A stretch of 64,000 bases of DNA from Enterovibrio calviensis DSM 14347 (GTDB lineage: Bacteria > Pseudomonadota > Gammaproteobacteria > Enterobacterales > Vibrionaceae): positions 178,416-242,415 of the forward strand of contig NZ_JHZA01000011.1 in assembly GCF_000621165.1 (NCBI RefSeq), read 5' to 3'. Shown here one piece after another: positions 1 to 8,059 of this stretch. Positions within the stretch are counted from its first letter, which is position 1. Each line of letters begins with the position of its first letter. The position numbers and the translations under genes were made by a program. The notes under the pieces are model-generated. The model was not told where the DNA came from. It did not search any database and saw nothing but the letters and a program-made list of their open reading frames with translations.

Positions 1-2
1 TC

Positions 3-836
3 TTGATGGACAAAGAACTCGATCAAATTACCGCGTGGGAGATTGAGAAGTGGCGAAGCGAACGACGCCAAAAAGGAAAAGCCGCCGCCACGATTAACGA
101 TTCCGTGAACACACTAAAAGGCGCGTTATCGCGTGCGGTCGAGTGGGGGCTGATTGATTCCCACGAACTGAGCAAAGTGAAGACCATCAAAGCCGACAAT
201 ACCCGCGTTCGTTACCTCAACGACAACGAAGAAAAGCGGTTACGCCATGCCATTAAAGAGCGTGATTGGAATATCCGCCTTGCTCGTCGTTCTGCCAATA
301 CCCATAGAGAAATCCGAAACTACGAAAAGTACCCAAGCTTGGATGATGTGACGTTCGTGGATTACGTCGAGCCGCTTATCCTGCTTGCTATGAACACAGG
401 CTTTCGTCGTGGTGAAATGCTAAGCCTTGAATGGTCAGACGTATCGTTTAGTGAAAGGTATGTGCAAGTGCGCGGCGGCAATGCCAAATCAAAGAAGGGG
501 AGAATTGTTCCTTTGAACAACGAAGCCTATAACGCGTTAACTAACTGGCGAGAGCAAAACCAAGCATCGAGGTATCTGTTTGAAGGGAAAAGCGGCGTAC
601 CATTGAAAGAAGTGAAAAAGCCGTGGGCGACGGTGTTGGATTTAGCGCAGATTCAAGGCTTTAACTTTCACGACCTCCGCCACCACTTCGCAAGTAAGCT
701 GGTAATGGCGGGGGTAGACTTGAACACAGTCCGAGAGCTGCTAGGCCATTCAGACCTAAAGATGACGCTAAGGTATGCACACTTAGCGCCAGAACATAAG
801 GCGGCTGCTGTTAATTTAATCAGTGGTGATAATTGA
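3..836 (+). CDS. Tyrosine recombinase / phage-type integrase (5' truncated by window edge)
   Basis: Site-specific recombinase that would integrate and excise the element. The visible 277 residues contain the end of the core-binding (SAM-like) domain and a complete catalytic domain. The catalytic set is readable: Arg near 135 in TGFRRGE, Lys near 165 in the beta-hairpin, HDLRHHF with His 223 and Arg 226, LGHSDL with His 249, and the nucleophile Tyr 258 in LRYAHLAP. The frame is open to the left edge and the first visible codon is TTG, so the true start and the N-terminal arm-binding region lie outside the window. It is followed by about 110 bases of AT-rich spacer and then the NACHT gene on the same strand. 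Integrase identity is very secure; the att site is not known. Confidence 0.95.
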   Translation: MMDKELDQITAWEIEKWRSERRQKGKAAATINDSVNTLKGALSRAVEWGLIDSHELSKVKTIKADNTRVRYLNDNEEKRLRHAIKERDWNIRLARRSANTHREIRNYEKYPSLDDVTFVDYVEPLILLAMNTGFRRGEMLSLEWSDVSFSERYVQVRGGNAKSKKGRIVPLNNEAYNALTNWREQNQASRYLFEGKSGVPLKEVKKPWATVLDLAQIQGFNFHDLRHHFASKLVMAGVDLNTVRELLGHSDLKMTLRYAHLAPEHKAAAVNLISGDN

Positions 837-945
837 TCTTACTGTAATTTATCAGATCTATGCTGTAAGAATTGCTTTACTTATTTTTAAACTTGAAAAT
901 TTATGATATTTTCCAGACTTTGAGATCAATTGCTAATAATGAAAA

Positions 946-2808
946 ATGACACATAGTGAAGAAAAAAAATGCGCCTCAGCTTTATATAAACTTTTAGTTG
1001 AAAAGAAAAAAGAACTTACAGGAGCTCTCCATGCGGAGCTTAATCCCTGGCTGGAAAAAGAAAGTATAGCTAAGATTGTTGAAAGTTCAGTGAGGGTTGC
1101 AATAGTAGCAAATGTTTTCAAAAAAGAAGATCCAGTTGATGTAAACAAATTTTACTATCCAAGTCAGTTGCATAAAAAAGGAGCAAATCCGCACGTTAAC
1201 TTTTATGCAGAAGGTTTGTCCGATTTTTGTACAGATAATTCAATAATCATTGAAGGTACAGTTGGTCAAGGTAAATCAATTTTATTGAGATATCTTCATA
1301 GATTTGAACTTTCTTTAGCTGAGTCTATTCCATTATTTATAGAGTTAAGAGATGTTGGTAAAGAGAGTCTTCTTGATTACATATCTAACCATATAAAAAG
1401 TGAGTTATCTATGAGGTGCTCAAGAGAATTAGCATCTAGGCTCATTGATATTGGTGTTTTCTCATTATTTTTTGATGGTTTTGATGAGGTGGAGCCTGTA
1501 AAAAGATCTCGACTTACCAATGAGATAAGAGAAATGGCAAGAAGGAATGGCACAAGAAAAACCATTTGTACTAGTCGGCCAAATAATGAGATCCAATCAT
1601 CAGCTGAATTTGATGTTTTTTGTATAAACCCACTAGGTAATGAGGATCAAATAAAATTTATTAGTAAGCTAATGGATAGTTATGAAGAGAACTCGAAGCA
1701 TAGAATTCAACTAGGTAAAAATATATCAGGAATGAAGGAGGATTTGAGATGTTTACTACAGACCCCTCTAGTTTTAACATTATTTGCTATAGTGTATAGG
1801 AGGAGTGTTAAAATACCAGATAGTAAAACAAAGTTCTACAAAATGCTATTTAATACATTGGTTTCCGAACATGATGGTATGAAAATTGGCTTTACAAGAC
1901 CAACGCTAAGCGGTCTGTCTGCAGAAGAATTTCATCTTGTCTTGGAATATATCTCATTTTTATTTATATCTAAAAGGTATAGTAGTTCTAATGAGATAGA
2001 TTTTGTCGTTCTAGTGAATGGAGCACTTAGAAAAGCATTAATTACTAAGGGGACTGCGAGAAAGGTTCTCGATGATCTGACAAAGAACACTTGTTTAATA
2101 GAGATTGATAACCATACACATAAATTTATTCATGATTCAATACCTTTCTATTTTGCAGCATCCTGTGTTAGAAGTAACACTTCAGATCAACAATCTGAGG
2201 CTTTTTACAAAGAGAGGATTAATAAATTAGATGTTTGGTCTAATATTTTAGATTTTTTAGAAGATATTGATGATATGAACTTCAATCGTTTTTACCTTAA
2301 AAAGCAGATTGAAAGCTATTTTATCAGAAGAGAACTGGAAAATAATAGGTTTTTATTCAATAGAGACTCTGCTATCAGGTTCTTACATAATTTTGTTTTT
2401 ACAGTTATTAGAAGTAAGGTTGGTGGAGATATATTATTTACTTCTATTACCTTTGTCCCACGAACTGACTGGTTTGCATCAAAGTATTTTATATCTTCAG
2501 ATATCATTGTAAATAAGGTAAATCTAGATAAGTTTACCTCAGGCATGAGGGTTTATTTTGAATCAATAACTAAGAAGAAATTAATTTCCGCCATTGATAA
2601 ATCCTCTAAGTCACATGAGAAATTAGACGCAAAACATCAATTTATTATATCGTCAATGGATCTTCTACCATTTTTAGATAAGTTAAATCTAATCGATGAG
2701 GCTATTGATAACCTAAACTTAGTGCCATTCGATGCCTTGAGGTCGGTTTATGATAGAACGAAAGTTGCAACTACAAATGCTCTAGATGAGGATTTCTTTA
2801 AAGTATGA
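946..2808 (+). CDS. NACHT-type STAND NTPase, candidate anti-phage defence protein
   Basis: A 620-residue protein with a NACHT nucleotide-binding module. Walker A is GTVGQGKS at residues 104-111. Walker B with the NACHT-type acidic extension is LFFDGFDEV at about 174-182. A sensor-like CTSRP follows at about 208-212. The N-terminal 95 residues are helical and unassigned; the C-terminal 300 residues are rich in Leu, Ile and Phe and resemble no repeat I can name, so they may be a divergent sensor. Bacterial NACHT proteins are known anti-phage STAND NTPases; that role here is inference from the domain and from its place as cargo next to an integrase. An ATG at 939 closes after five codons, so 946 is the start. 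The gene is much richer in A+T than the flanking element, suggesting separate acquisition. Its stop overlaps the next gene by ATGA. Confidence 0.85.
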   Translation: MTHSEEKKCASALYKLLVEKKKELTGALHAELNPWLEKESIAKIVESSVRVAIVANVFKKEDPVDVNKFYYPSQLHKKGANPHVNFYAEGLSDFCTDNSIIIEGTVGQGKSILLRYLHRFELSLAESIPLFIELRDVGKESLLDYISNHIKSELSMRCSRELASRLIDIGVFSLFFDGFDEVEPVKRSRLTNEIREMARRNGTRKTICTSRPNNEIQSSAEFDVFCINPLGNEDQIKFISKLMDSYEENSKHRIQLGKNISGMKEDLRCLLQTPLVLTLFAIVYRRSVKIPDSKTKFYKMLFNTLVSEHDGMKIGFTRPTLSGLSAEEFHLVLEYISFLFISKRYSSSNEIDFVVLVNGALRKALITKGTARKVLDDLTKNTCLIEIDNHTHKFIHDSIPFYFAASCVRSNTSDQQSEAFYKERINKLDVWSNILDFLEDIDDMNFNRFYLKKQIESYFIRRELENNRFLFNRDSAIRFLHNFVFTVIRSKVGGDILFTSITFVPRTDWFASKYFISSDIIVNKVNLDKFTSGMRVYFESITKKKLISAIDKSSKSHEKLDAKHQFIISSMDLLPFLDKLNLIDEAIDNLNLVPFDALRSVYDRTKVATTNALDEDFFKV

Positions 2809-3437
2809 ATAAGTGGAACTTTGTACGTTATTTTGGTGAAAGTAAATTAGTTAGAAGTAACTACTTATGGATATTTATTATACCTCTCTTGGCGAAAAAT
2901 TTCGATATTATAAGTACACACATTGGGCTCGATCTTGAGTTGACTTTTAGCTTATCTAAATTTTTCTTTGCTTCATTGTTTTTTTGTCTCGGTACGGTGA
3001 TTTATCAGTTACGATGTCCAAGTATTATTAAGCAGAATGAAAGCTATGCTTCGTTTCTTAATGAAGGGAAAAATACACAGCATGTATCAGACTACCTTGT
3101 TGAATCCAAAAAATCTTTTCTTTCAGATGTGAAAGAAGGAGATATCTCTACTTTCAAGTCTAAGTTTGATAACTGTGAGGGAAACGATAATAAATTTGAC
3201 CTTAAGATCGAGGAGGAATGGTTCTTTGTTGATAAAGATAGAGCTTCTTGTTTTTTTTGGGATGTTTATAATTTCTTAAATGAATCTTATAGAGTCTCTT
3301 GTTTTTTATCCCTATCCTCATACTTAATAGGTGTTTTGTTTTTAATGATAAGCTCTATTGTTAATGTCGCTTTTGCATTCCAATATTTTTTCCCTAACAT
3401 TAAGGTTTTTAAGGTTGTCTATAGTATTATTTCATAG
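2805..3437 (+). CDS. Membrane protein coupled to the NACHT gene, unknown function
   Basis: A 210-residue protein that I do not recognise. It has hydrophobic segments at about residues 20-40 and 48-67, a hydrophilic middle of roughly 90 residues likely to be cytosolic, and a long hydrophobic C-terminal stretch at about 165-195, so two or three membrane spans are expected with a soluble central domain. The start codon overlaps the NACHT stop (ATGA), which indicates translational coupling and joint function. By analogy with defence systems in which a STAND ATPase senses infection and a membrane partner executes, this could be the effector; that is inference only. Base composition is as AT-rich as the NACHT gene, so the two probably travelled together. 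Confidence 0.7.
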   Translation: MNKWNFVRYFGESKLVRSNYLWIFIIPLLAKNFDIISTHIGLDLELTFSLSKFFFASLFFCLGTVIYQLRCPSIIKQNESYASFLNEGKNTQHVSDYLVESKKSFLSDVKEGDISTFKSKFDNCEGNDNKFDLKIEEEWFFVDKDRASCFFWDVYNFLNESYRVSCFLSLSSYLIGVLFLMISSIVNVAFAFQYFFPNIKVFKVVYSIIS

Positions 3438-4155
3438 GGTGTCGGACTGTTGATTTCATGACCAAAATGTATTGCAAGTATAATAATAGGGATTTTATTT
3501 TTCGTGTCGATTTCTAATATTTTCTAACTGGGAATTACATGGCGAATGTGTTTTTGGGATTTCTAAGATTGTAAATGTTAAGTGACCTTTTAAAATAACA
3601 TGACTAATCGGTAGTAAGTTATTGATTATTAACTTAAAGCCAAATGTTCGTTGCTGGAATGCGAGGCCAGATCGGTACTGTGATGTTACTGGTGACTTCC
3701 CCTAATCTAACCAGATGTAGAGTCGGTTTGGAAGCCGACTCCTTAACCAAATAAAAGGGTCATTTTACCGATCAACTTCGTTAGATGATCCTTTAGGTTG
3801 CCTATTTCGGTCAAAACCAAATGTTCGGCTTACAAGCCTAAAGACTTTCTTACTCCTACCCTTGACCACTAACTTTGCATTAGATGGAGAGAATACGATC
3901 CATATCGCTTATCCCAGCGTTACGTCACTATCGACTTGCCTTAATCTATCCGGATGTAAACTAGGTTTGGAAGCCGACTCCTTAACCGACCAACTTCGGT
4001 TAGATAAACCTTTAGGTTAGCCCTTTCGGTCAAAATCAAATGTTCGGCTTCTTAACCGACGAAGCCGCATAAACACTAGGCTTCTAACCGAAACGGTTAA
4101 GCCTAAAGGCTATTCGGGCTGCCGACACTTCTTCTATCCCCTACCATCGTCCCAA

Positions 4156-4221
4156 CATAACGTTATGTAACGAACGTTTCCTGTTAATTCACTAAATGTG
4201 CTTCCTGTTAGGTAACGTTAC
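4156..4221. repeat. Pair of palindromes sharing a TAACGTTA core
   Basis: CATAACGTTATG at 4156-4167 is a perfect 12-base palindrome, and GTAACGTTAC at 4212-4221 is a perfect 10-base palindrome. Both share TAACGTTA and lie about 55 bases apart inside the non-coding repeat region. Such a pair looks like a binding site for a dimeric regulator, for example the element's own AlpA or winged-helix protein; this is inference. Confidence 0.5.
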
Positions 4222-4438
4222 GAGAATACGACCCAGATCGCTTGTTGTTAGGTTATGCGTTAGAGATCATGGAGATATGATGGATTGAGCGATTTTGGCT
4301 TTGGCGTTTAAATGGAATCAAAGCCAATCTAAACCTAAAGGTCTAAATCTTCGGTTTACTGAACTTTTAGGTCAATCAAAATCTCCAATCAGCAAAGTTC
4401 GGTCAGTTAACCGACGAAGCCGCATAAACACTAGGTTT

Positions 4439-4482
4439 CTAACCGAAACAGGTAGACCTAAAGGTTTGGCTGTTTCGGTTAG
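4439..4482. promoter_or_regulatory. 12-bp perfect inverted repeat enclosing a second hairpin, just before the 4513 gene
   Basis: CTAACCGAAACA at 4439-4450 and TGTTTCGGTTAG at 4471-4482 are exact reverse complements. The 20-base loop between them holds its own ACC-TAAA-GGT hairpin (4456-4465), and another AACC-TAAA-GGTT hairpin (4486-4497) follows at once. The structure ends about 30 bases before the likely start at 4513. It could be an operator, a leader RNA structure or part of an origin. Confidence 0.55.
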
Positions 4483-4512
4483 ATGAACCTAAAGGTTAGG
4501 AAGTACGCAAGG

Positions 4513-5457
4513 ATGCAAAAAAGACGTTTTTACCGTATCGATGAAATCAACGATGTAACCACCATAACCAAAGGCGATTTGCTTCATGCCGTAGAGCGGA
4601 GTGAGTTGTCACTCTGCGCGTGGGTTGATGCCAAAGCTTTAGGTGTGCAATTAAAAGGCTCTGATTCTAATCAGCCAGCTTTGGCAAATCTGTTTGATTA
4701 CCGTGGGGTGTTAAGTCTTACGTCAAAGCAATCGATAGAATGTGTGAATTCACATAAAACGAGTATTGAACGAACCGTTATCCATGAACCGGAGTTCCTT
4801 ACCAATTGGCGAAGTGCATTGGTTGATTACCCTAAAGCTAAACATGTTCGGTTTAGTCGGGTTACGACGATGACTAAACAGCCTGTAGATTCGTTCGTCG
4901 CCTTTGCCTCAATCGGTACAGCAGCAGTATTAGGTCAAAGGTTAAAGGAACTATCCAAAGCGGGTGCAGACGAAATTCGAAAGGAAGGGCTTCAAGGCAT
5001 GTTCAATGCGTTTATGGATACCGATGAAGAATTGGCAATCAAACCACTTGAGATTGGCTTTGATTCACTTCGCTTTGATTTGCTATCTGTTCACAAAGTA
5101 TTTGGTTTAGATACCAATCAAAATGCGCTTCAAAGTCCAATTATTGTTAATCCAAGTGTTTCTCAACGCAGAGGCCGAAGAAATCGCGTTCTAGATGTGA
5201 TAGAGCGCGCACTTAAGGCCAATCCCCAAGGTGATTATCATACTATCCACAAGATGATTCGGGATGAGCATAATGAGCACGAGAATAAAGCCGACTTTTC
5301 GGATAAAACCTTTGACGTTGACGAGGTTATTCAAAAAATAGACTCAGAAGGGATTTCATGGCGGATGCAAAGTGGCAAGGAAAAACCCATGAAGCGAAAG
5401 TATTTTAACGACTTAGTTACCAAAGTCCGAGGGGAACTAGGATTAAACAAACAGTAA
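4513..5457 (+). CDS. Hypothetical element protein, 314 residues
   Basis: I do not recognise this protein. It is soluble and charged, with no membrane segment or obvious enzymatic motif. The C-terminal third starts with a basic patch (QRRGRRNR) and continues as a predicted helical region with many charged residues (HKMIRDEHNEHENKADF), which could bind nucleic acid. An in-frame ATG at 4483 exists, but it lies inside the repeat hairpin. The ATG at 4513 is preferred because AGGAAG precedes it at suitable spacing. A strong hairpin terminator follows at 5471-5516, so it forms its own transcription unit separate from alpA-rep. Position between the repeat array and alpA suggests a regulatory or replication-accessory role, which is speculation. 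Confidence 0.7.
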   Translation: MQKRRFYRIDEINDVTTITKGDLLHAVERSELSLCAWVDAKALGVQLKGSDSNQPALANLFDYRGVLSLTSKQSIECVNSHKTSIERTVIHEPEFLTNWRSALVDYPKAKHVRFSRVTTMTKQPVDSFVAFASIGTAAVLGQRLKELSKAGADEIRKEGLQGMFNAFMDTDEELAIKPLEIGFDSLRFDLLSVHKVFGLDTNQNALQSPIIVNPSVSQRRGRRNRVLDVIERALKANPQGDYHTIHKMIRDEHNEHENKADFSDKTFDVDEVIQKIDSEGISWRMQSGKEKPMKRKYFNDLVTKVRGELGLNKQ

Positions 5458-5470
5458 ACTCTACCCTCTG

Positions 5471-5516
5471 AAAAAAGCCCTTAACTAGACCCTTGGTTAA
5501 ACCCTTAAGGGCTTTT
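5471..5516 (+). terminator. Rho-independent terminator after the 314-residue ORF
   Basis: AAAAGCCCTTAA and TTAAGGGCTTTT pair around an inner TTAAC/GTTAA stem, and the right arm ends in a T run. It separates the upstream hypothetical gene from the alpA operon. Confidence 0.8.
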
Positions 5517-5562
5517 GAGCGAATAACTTGGTGTCTCCTAATGAACAATAATGGAGATGCCA

Positions 5563-5805
5563 ATGCATACAGAACACACCCAGAAACGTGCATACACAGA
5601 GCAAGAAACTTCCGCCTATATCGGCATGAGCCGTTCCTTCCTGCGTCAATCACGCATGGAAGGCCACCGTGAAAACCGAACCGACGCGCCGCCATTTATC
5701 AAAATAGGTCGTGCAGTCCGTTACCTCAAAGAAGATCTCGATAACTGGCTAAATCGACATCGCAAATACACTCACCTGACCTGTGAAGGGGGTGAGCATG
5801 CTTAA
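5563..5805 (+). CDS. alpA: AlpA-family transcriptional regulator / excisionase-like protein
   Basis: A small helix-turn-helix protein of the MerR-like AlpA/excisionase family. The typical signature is present: YTEQETSAYIGMSRSFLRQ (winged-helix start), then PPFIKIGRAVRYLKEDLDNWL, in which the RYLKEDLDNWL helix is the family hallmark. AlpA proteins regulate integrase and excision genes in prophages and satellites. Three in-frame ATGs (5551, 5557, 5563) are possible; 5563 is best because GGAG lies six bases upstream. The C-terminus overlaps the next start, indicating an operon alpA - wHTH - rep. Confidence in the family is high; its exact targets here are unknown. Confidence 0.88.
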   Translation: MHTEHTQKRAYTEQETSAYIGMSRSFLRQSRMEGHRENRTDAPPFIKIGRAVRYLKEDLDNWLNRHRKYTHLTCEGGEHA

Positions 5806-6064
5806 GCTTAATAGACACCTAAAAGATATTATCCGAGCGATGCAGGAAGGACACTGGTTTGAATTGTGTAATTCAGATAAACCTAACCTTCATGGCCGAT
5901 ACGGATGTTCTAAAGGGTTCGGCTTTCGGGTTCTACACCGAACGATTATCAAACTTCAGCGTGAAGGATTGGTTGATGGCCAGCTTGTCAGATATTACGG
6001 CATTCCATGGATAAGGTATGAACTGACTCAGGAAGGGAGGGCGCTTGATGTCTCCAATTACTGA
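5798..6064 (+). CDS. Small winged-helix-like element protein
   Basis: An 88-residue protein. The sequence LHRTIIKLQREGLVDGQLVRYYGIPWIRYELTQEGRAL reads like the recognition helix and wing of a winged helix-turn-helix domain, so a DNA-binding role in replication or control is plausible. A GTG start at 5783 is also in frame, but the ATG at 5798 has a strong AAGGGGGTGA ribosome site and overlaps the alpA end, which favours coupling. The 3' end overlaps the start of the replication gene by 17 bases. It is not assigned to a named family. Confidence 0.75.
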   Translation: MLKLNRHLKDIIRAMQEGHWFELCNSDKPNLHGRYGCSKGFGFRVLHRTIIKLQREGLVDGQLVRYYGIPWIRYELTQEGRALDVSNY

Positions 6065-7586
6065 GGAAGAATACGAAACATTGGATAGATTCGATAGGCC
6101 GTTCGTAGAAGAGCAGCTTTGCCGTTTGCCTGCTAAAGCACAGCGCATTTTGTTTAATCGCTATCGCGCAATTTCAGATGCATTCACCCGCAATACTTAC
6201 CTTCGTGAAACGGTCGATGGCCTTGTTTCGAAGCTGACGGTTTCCCCTGAAAAGCTCAACCTCAACACTTCAGAAGATGAACTGCGCGAAGAAGCGGAAG
6301 CGTTGGTCGAAGCTGCGCTATCTATTCGCCGTGCCTTGTATGGTGCAGAAGATGAAACCATCAATGCATTGCATGCGCTTTGCCTGAGCTTTGGTTTTGA
6401 GCCGCCAGACGAAACCAAATACACGTTAGAGGGAAGGTTAAGACGGCTTTCTGATAAGTCATGGTGGCTGCGTAAACTTCGAAAGGCACTGCGCAAGAAC
6501 ATTGAAACCGTGATGCGCCATTTGAACCAAGTGAATCGTGTGAAAGCGATTTACTGTTCAGACGAAACACTCGATGCCAGAACCGCTCAAAAGTTTCACC
6601 AAGCGCGTTACCTTGAGAATACGATAGCCACTAACCAACTAGGCCAAAGCTTTAGTCTGTTGGAGCTTTCACAAAAGGGCGTCTCTGATCCGAAAATTCG
6701 CAAAATGGAATTGATGGTTCGAGCGAGAGGCTTTGAAGATCTTGCCAATGAACTAGGCCATTCAGCGACATTCTTAACGCTGACTTGCCCGTCAAAGTAT
6801 CACCGCAGTTACGCCACCACGGGCGATGAAAACCCTAAATGGGGCGGCTACACACCTGCCGAAGCGCAAGCTTACCTAAACGACATTTGGAAACTCATTC
6901 GCGCCAAACTTCAACGTGAAGAGGTGCGTTTCTATGGTTTTCGTGTCGTGGAGCCTCAACACGATGGCACTCCGCATTGGCACTTATTGTTGTTTGTAGA
7001 GCCAAGGCACTATGACGTATTGCTAGATACCATGCGTGAATACAATTTGCGCGAAGATGGCGACGAAGCTGGCGCAGATCGACACCGTTTTACCGAAGTG
7101 AAGATTGATCCTAACAAGGGTTCAGCAACGGGTTACATCGCTAAATACATTTCAAAGAACATCGACGGCGAAAACCTAGAAGCGGGTGTTTACGGTGAAG
7201 ACCCTAAATGCGCAGCGGCAAGAGTAGAAGCGTGGGCGGCCTGTTGGAGCATCCGCCAGTTTCAGCAACTCGGCGGTTGCTCCGTCACCGTGTGGCGCGA
7301 ACTGCGCCGCCTTAAAGAAGTGGCGGGCGAAACCAAGTTAGTCACAGAGATTCACGAAGCCGCAGATAACGGCTGTTGGAAATCCTACACGGCATTAATG
7401 GGTGGTGTGTTCTGTAAACGCGCAGAGCAAGCCATAGCGCCACATTATGAACTCAGCGTGGATTATGCGACGGGAGAGGTTAAAAGCTCCATGTATAGCG
7501 AAGAGGAGCTTTTAAAGGTACTCAAAGGCATCTCAGCAGGCGGGAAAACCATCATTACCCGCGTCAACGAGTGGCATTTGTCCTAG
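6048..7586 (+). CDS. Replication initiation endonuclease, phage P2 gpA-like (HUH superfamily)
   Basis: A 512-residue rolling-circle initiator of the bacteriophage replication gene A family. Motif 1 is FLTLTCPSKYH (about 243-253). The metal-binding HUH motif is TPHWHLLLFVEP (His 310 and His 312 from this start). The active-site segment YIAKYISKN carries two tyrosines three residues apart, as in P2 gpA, which nicks and rejoins the origin strand. It is shorter than P2 gpA. ATG 6048 follows GGGAGG; a TTG one codon earlier is also possible. It is last in the alpA operon. Because no primase or helicase is seen, the element probably depends on host or helper proteins for the rest of replication (inference). 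Confidence 0.93.
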   Translation: MSPITEEEYETLDRFDRPFVEEQLCRLPAKAQRILFNRYRAISDAFTRNTYLRETVDGLVSKLTVSPEKLNLNTSEDELREEAEALVEAALSIRRALYGAEDETINALHALCLSFGFEPPDETKYTLEGRLRRLSDKSWWLRKLRKALRKNIETVMRHLNQVNRVKAIYCSDETLDARTAQKFHQARYLENTIATNQLGQSFSLLELSQKGVSDPKIRKMELMVRARGFEDLANELGHSATFLTLTCPSKYHRSYATTGDENPKWGGYTPAEAQAYLNDIWKLIRAKLQREEVRFYGFRVVEPQHDGTPHWHLLLFVEPRHYDVLLDTMREYNLREDGDEAGADRHRFTEVKIDPNKGSATGYIAKYISKNIDGENLEAGVYGEDPKCAAARVEAWAACWSIRQFQQLGGCSVTVWRELRRLKEVAGETKLVTEIHEAADNGCWKSYTALMGGVFCKRAEQAIAPHYELSVDYATGEVKSSMYSEEELLKVLKGISAGGKTIITRVNEWHLS

Positions 7587-7800
7587 CGGCAAATGTGCTT
7601 TTACTTGGAGTTCTGTGAATAACTGTATTTTTGGTCAAAGGTGATAGGTTGATTTTACAGGGAGTGGTTTTGTTAACTGTTTCGTGATCACCAAACACCG
7701 ATTAGGCCTATCTGATGAGGACATTGTTTGCACCAGTGGTGTGAATATCGAGTTTTTGTAGAAGGAATGCTCCTCTGACAACCCTAATAGGAATTAAATA
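7587..7800. other. Spacer after the replication gene
   Basis: 214 bases without an ORF. No hairpin terminator or clear promoter stands out. The segment ends in TAGGAATTAAATA, which supplies the ribosome site of the next small gene. Confidence 0.4.
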
Positions 7801-8046
7801 ATGTTAAAGCAACACAGCAAGACGACTACAAAAAACATTCAATCTGACATTACTAACATCGCTTTGATGTTTTTGAATCAAGAGCTGAAGGAATTGGGAA
7901 TAAAAATGGGCTCAGCAGAGACTCATAAAGAGTTGCTTGATATGGCGAAGAAACATCGTAAGTTGCTGGACTTGTACAACTCAGAAGTCGAGCGTAAGCA
8001 TGAGGGGCACAACCCTTATCGTACAAACTTCGAATTAGAATCGTAG
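7801..8046 (+). CDS. Small hypothetical element protein, 81 residues
   Basis: Unrecognised. The sequence is highly charged and helical (SDITNIALMFLNQELKELG, then HKELLDMAKKHRKLLDLY), suggesting a two-helix or coiled-coil protein. An AGGAA ribosome site lies seven bases before the ATG. It converges on the 52-residue minus-strand gene, with only 13 bases between the two stops. Confidence 0.6.
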   Translation: MLKQHSKTTTKNIQSDITNIALMFLNQELKELGIKMGSAETHKELLDMAKKHRKLLDLYNSEVERKHEGHNPYRTNFELES

Positions 8047-8059
8047 AGAGATTTGGCGC

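Larger units (their letters stand above)
3438..4512. repeat. Non-coding structured repeat region of the element
   Basis: About 1.07 kb with no convincing gene. It consists of roughly three decayed units. One anchor is GAGAATACGA(T/C)CCA(T/G)ATCGCTT at 3890 and 4222, with a degenerate match near 3657. A second is a block containing TTTGGAAGCCGACTCCTTAACC at 3727 and 3967. A third is CCGACGAAGCCGCATAAACACTAGG at 4056 and 4410. Short hairpins recur: TAACCGA/TCGGTTA (3983-4002), CGGCTTC/GAAGCCG (4045-4067), TAACCG/CGGTTA (4085-4099), and a family with a TAAA or TTTA loop at 4007-4018, 4100-4111, 4456-4465 and 4486-4497 whose stems change on both sides. Possible roles are a replication origin for the HUH protein, a packaging or regulatory site, or structured RNA. 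Confidence 0.75.

Noticed and set aside
4149..4266. Possible integron attC-like site (GTCCCAAC ... GCGTTAG)
   Set aside because: The outer boxes do not match RYYYAAC/GTTRRRY on both sides, no inner L boxes pair, and no integron integrase or cassette array is nearby.
4295..4486. 63-residue frame in the element's repeat region
   Set aside because: It lies wholly within the repeat and hairpin array, has no ribosome site, and its basic, low-information sequence comes from the repeats.
3438..4512. CRISPR array
   Set aside because: Repeats are few, degenerate and hundreds of bases apart with no regular spacers and no cas genes.
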